DNA of 17,130 bases from Desulfuromonadaceae bacterium (GTDB lineage: Bacteria; Desulfobacterota; Desulfuromonadia; Geobacterales; Pseudopelobacteraceae), in the NCBI GenBank assembly GCA_028686145.1, contig JAQUCQ010000030.1, positions 1 to 17,130 of the forward strand, in the 5' to 3' direction. A program made the translations under genes and the position numbers. Shown here one piece after another: positions 14,873-17,130 of this stretch (within the stretch, counting starts at the first letter, position 1; each line of letters opens with the position of its first letter). A model generated the notes under the pieces. That model saw only the letters and a list, made by a program, of their open reading frames with translations. It searched no databases and was not told where the DNA came from.

Positions 14873-15184
14873 ATGAAAATAGAAAAACGTGATTGGATGT
14901 TTATCGCGGTAATTGTAGTGGTGTTGGGAGTTTTTATTGGCATCTCCGGAAAAGAGAAAACGACTCCGGTGCCCAATGATCAAATGCATAAAATAGTTTA
15001 TGATACTGCATTTAAAAATGCACCAGCTCCAGATGCTTCTATTTTCAAACGAGCATTCTTCAAGCCGGATAAAAAAGGTGCTGAAGCATATTGTGAACCG
15101 TGTCATAAGGAAAAAGGGGTGCCTTTCCCACCAAATCACCCTCCTAAGAACCGTTGCCTGTTTTGTCATAAGCTCAAGCGGTAA
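14873..15184 (+). CDS. Membrane-anchored diheme c-type cytochrome
   Basis: The 103-residue protein has one N-terminal hydrophobic segment (about 9-25, FIAVIVVVLGVFIGI) after a basic start, so it is probably an uncleaved anchor with the rest in the periplasm. Two heme-c attachment motifs are present: CEPCH at 74-78 and CLFCH at 95-99. Extra histidines at 39 and 89 (PPNHPP) could serve as distal ligands. AAAAGGAA precedes ATG 14873. Small multiheme cytochromes of this kind are common in Geobacter-type electron-transfer networks. The CxxCH-x16-CxxCH spacing with a Pro-rich, His-containing linker loosely recalls NapB or magnetochrome-type diheme modules, but the similarity is too short to assign. 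The partner and redox role are unknown. A strong inverted repeat follows the gene. Confidence 0.85.
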   Translation: MKIEKRDWMFIAVIVVVLGVFIGISGKEKTTPVPNDQMHKIVYDTAFKNAPAPDASIFKRAFFKPDKKGAEAYCEPCHKEKGVPFPPNHPPKNRCLFCHKLKR

Positions 15185-15237
15185 TTGCAGGGCAATCAGT
15201 ATAGCTAATGGCATGCTACCTTTATTACATCGTCTTC

Positions 15238-15273
15238 GGCCACTTAATGTAAAGCGACGTACATTGAGTGGCC
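15238..15273. repeat. 14-bp inverted repeat between convergent genes
   Basis: GGCCACTTAATGTA (15238-15251) pairs with TACATTGAGTGGCC (15260-15273) across an 8-nt loop, with a single G-U in the plus-strand RNA. It lies between the cytochrome stop and the convergent GTPase stop, so it may act as a bidirectional transcription stop or 3' stabiliser. No T-run follows on either strand, so it could instead be a dispersed palindrome. Confidence 0.6.
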
Positions 15274-15305
15274 TGAACCTCTGCCGCCATGATTTCTTCG
15301 GTTAC

Positions 15306-16184
15306 TTAAATGAAGCCTGCACATGCTTCAGCATTTGAGAAATCGATGGTGGTCGCTTGAACCGGCTCTTCAAAGCTGATTCGCCCGATTTTTCCCGCAC
15401 GCAACTCCCTTAAAAAAGCTTCAGCTGCGCGGTGTACATCTATTTCACCGCCAGCCATCAGGCACCCCAGGCGCCGACCGATTACGTGGAGCATGTCGGT
15501 TGGCGTTTCAGGCAGCTCGGATAGCTTGTACCGTGTTTTCAGTAAATCAGGATACCTGGCCAACATATATTCAGCCGCAAAAAGTCCGACACAGGTGTAA
15601 TCAATGGCACTCGCGCCGATAGCACCGCTGACGGCCAATCGATACGCTACTTCTTGATCGCTCATGTCCGGCCAGAGAATTCCAGGGGTATCTGACAGAA
15701 CAATGCCGTTCCTGAGATCGATTTGCTGACCACAGGTGGTTATTGCTGGTTTGTCGCCGACCTTAGCCATGCATTTACCTGCGAGGGTGTTAATGAGGGT
15801 TGATTTGCCGGTGTTGGGAATTCCGAACACCATCACCCGTAGCGGCCATCCGGGCCGTCCCCGATGTGGCACTGCTTTTTGGCAGAGTTTGAGCAGTTGC
15901 TTTGCATCGGCGTGCAGCCTAGCAGAAAGCGGCAGGGCGCATACACCTGATTCCCGTTCAAAATGGGATACCCAGGCTTTGGTAATGGCAGGATCTGCCA
16001 GGTCATTTTTGTTCAAGACCTTGATGCAGGGCTTGTTGCGGCGCATTTCTTCCAGCTGGTGATTAGAACTGGACGAGGGGAGGCGGGCATCAAGCACCTC
16101 GATTATCACATCGATCTTGCGGATCGCCTCGGCCATTTTTTCCTGCGCCTTCCCCATATGTCCCGGATACCATCGAATCGTCAT
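15306..16184 (-). CDS. rbgA: Ribosome biogenesis GTPase RbgA/YlqF
   Basis: A circularly permuted GTPase of the YlqF/YawG family; in Bacillus subtilis it is needed for late assembly of the 50S subunit. The 292-residue protein starts WYPGHMGKAQ, the family's N-terminal signature. G-motifs come in permuted order: G4 NKND at 58-61, G5-like LSAR at 86-89, G1 GIPNTGKS at 121-128, the G2 threonine near 149-150 and G3 DTPG at 165-168. A C-terminal helical RNA-binding domain ends around residue 270. ATG 16184 has a good AAGGAA site. It begins 15 bp after the stop of an RNA methyltransferase gene on the same strand, so the two form a likely ribosome-maturation operon. All nucleotide-binding residues look intact. 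Confidence 0.93.
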   Translation of the reverse strand: MTIRWYPGHMGKAQEKMAEAIRKIDVIIEVLDARLPSSSSNHQLEEMRRNKPCIKVLNKNDLADPAITKAWVSHFERESGVCALPLSARLHADAKQLLKLCQKAVPHRGRPGWPLRVMVFGIPNTGKSTLINTLAGKCMAKVGDKPAITTCGQQIDLRNGIVLSDTPGILWPDMSDQEVAYRLAVSGAIGASAIDYTCVGLFAAEYMLARYPDLLKTRYKLSELPETPTDMLHVIGRRLGCLMAGGEIDVHRAAEAFLRELRAGKIGRISFEEPVQATTIDFSNAEACAGFI

Positions 16185-16199
16185 GTATGTTGTTCCTTT

Positions 16200-17130
16200 T
16201 TAGTACAGATCATACTTTAATAGCCGGCATTCAATTGCCCCGTTAAACAAAACGTGGCGTCTGGATGCCTTAAGACCAATATATTTCGCCAGCTCAAGGT
16301 TACCCGTCAAGACGTATCCGGTCCAACCGCGACATCGTTTTTTCATGACATCACCAATTTGGCAGTAAAGTTCGCGCAGATCGTCTTCCTCTCCCAATCG
16401 TTTTCCGTAGGGCGGGTTAAGGATTATCATGCCTGTATCGCTTTCCGGCTGGAATTCCTGCAATGCGGCGTGAAAAAAGTGGATCTGCCCCTCAAGGCCA
16501 GCCTTGACAGTATTCCTGCCCGCCAGCAATAGAGCCCTGTTATCAAGGTCATATCCGGTTATCAAGCCAACAGGTACTTGGCGAATGCCTCCCTCAGCTT
16601 CTGCACATATGCTCTTCCAGAGCGAGTTGTCGAAATCCAGCCAGTGTTGAAATCCGAAAACTCGATGCAAGCCGGGCGGAATATGTGCTGCCATGAGTGC
16701 TGCTTCAACAGGAATTGTTCCTGACCCGCACATCGGATCTGCCAGAGGGATTGATCCGTCCCAGCCGGTTAGGGCAATTACTGCAGCAGCAAGCGTCTCA
16801 CGCAGGGGTGCTTCGTTTCGCTCCAGTCGGTAACCGCGCCGATCAAGTGAATCGCCGGAGCTGTCAAGGCTGATGGTGCAGATATTTTTATGTAGGTGGA
16901 CGTTGATGCGCACATCCGGTGCGGTTGTATCGACATTTGGGCGACGCCCACATGATTCTCGAATGCGATCAACAATGGCATCTTTGGTCTTGAGCGCAAC
17001 AAAACCGGAATGTGTCAAGCTTGAATCTCGTAGAGAACAATCCACTGCGAGGGTCATCTCTGGGGTGATCAGTTCCTGCCACGCTATTCCATGCACTCCG
17101 GCATACAGTTCTGCAGGAGTCGAACAGGGG
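16200..17130 (-). CDS. THUMP-type class I SAM-dependent RNA methyltransferase, N-terminus cut by window edge
   Basis: The frame is open from the right edge to TAA at 16200, about 310 visible residues. An apparent GTG at 17096 is internal, because upstream codons (PCSTPAELYAGV) fit the family. The segment LAVDCSLRDSSLTHSGFVALKTKDAIVDRIRE matches the region after the THUMP domain of RlmL/YpsC-type enzymes, shown here only to identify it. The methyltransferase domain has motif I LADPMCGSGTIPVEAAL and the catalytic NPPYGKR, typical of guanine-N2 methylation. In E. coli RlmL this activity modifies G2445 of 23S rRNA; the present protein ends soon after the domain, so it lacks the fused RlmK half and resembles single-domain homologues. 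About 60-70 N-terminal residues, including most of THUMP, are probably missing. The substrate is inferred. It precedes rbgA by 15 bp. Confidence 0.88.
   Translation of the reverse strand, partial: PCSTPAELYAGVHGIAWQELITPEMTLAVDCSLRDSSLTHSGFVALKTKDAIVDRIRESCGRRPNVDTTAPDVRINVHLHKNICTISLDSSGDSLDRRGYRLERNEAPLRETLAAAVIALTGWDGSIPLADPMCGSGTIPVEAALMAAHIPPGLHRVFGFQHWLDFDNSLWKSICAEAEGGIRQVPVGLITGYDLDNRALLLAGRNTVKAGLEGQIHFFHAALQEFQPESDTGMIILNPPYGKRLGEEDDLRELYCQIGDVMKKRCRGWTGYVLTGNLELAKYIGLKASRRHVLFNGAIECRLLKYDLY

Overview
The window (about half GC) looks like ordinary chromosome of a Geobacter/Pelobacter-like member of the Desulfuromonadia. This rests on the gene set (two periplasmic SurA/PpiC lipoproteins, an AroFbeta-type DAHP synthase, hrcA-grpE-dnaK-dnaJ, a CheY/CheC/diguanylate cyclase cassette and a tiny CxxCH diheme cytochrome). 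No database comparison was possible, so the taxon is inference. I see no transposase, integrase, CRISPR array, phage module or tRNA.

Layout. (1) 1-1584, minus: a PpiC-type lipoprotein, an intergenic hairpin, then a SurA-like lipoprotein cut by the left edge. (2) 1785-6636, plus: thiL, tkt, a Crp/Fnr regulator and aroF, 20-45 bp apart and probably cotranscribed. They link thiamine diphosphate supply, a ThDP-dependent pentose-phosphate enzyme that makes erythrose-4-phosphate, and the DAHP synthase that consumes it. (3) 6637-6926: a gene-free stretch holding a probable 6S RNA with its own promoter and a terminator shared with the convergent cyclase gene. (4) 6927-8852, minus: cheY, a two-site CheC phosphatase and a PAS-GGDEF diguanylate cyclase, tightly coupled. 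(5) 8853-9253: an AT-rich divergent spacer with a 12-bp tandem repeat and two small hairpins. (6) 9254-14182, plus: sigma70-like promoter, CIRCE operator, hrcA, grpE, dnaK, a GC-rich palindrome, dnaJ and a terminator. (7) 14362-15184, plus: a small three-helix membrane protein and a membrane-anchored diheme cytochrome. (8) 15306-17130, minus: a THUMP-type RNA methyltransferase (cut by the right edge) and the ribosome-assembly GTPase RbgA/YlqF, convergent with the cytochrome across a 14-bp inverted repeat.

The strongest anomaly is an in-frame amber codon at codon 71 of hrcA, just after the DNA-binding domain, with the rest of the repressor intact in the same frame. The CIRCE operator it would bind is present, so if the codon is real the chaperone operon may be derepressed. 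The best unlisted gene is the probable 6S RNA at about 6690-6880, recognised by a block resembling E. coli ssrS and by a 12-bp closing stem. I found no clearly undescribed multi-gene system; the CheY-CheC-diguanylate cyclase cassette and the diheme mini-cytochrome are the most worthwhile functional unknowns.
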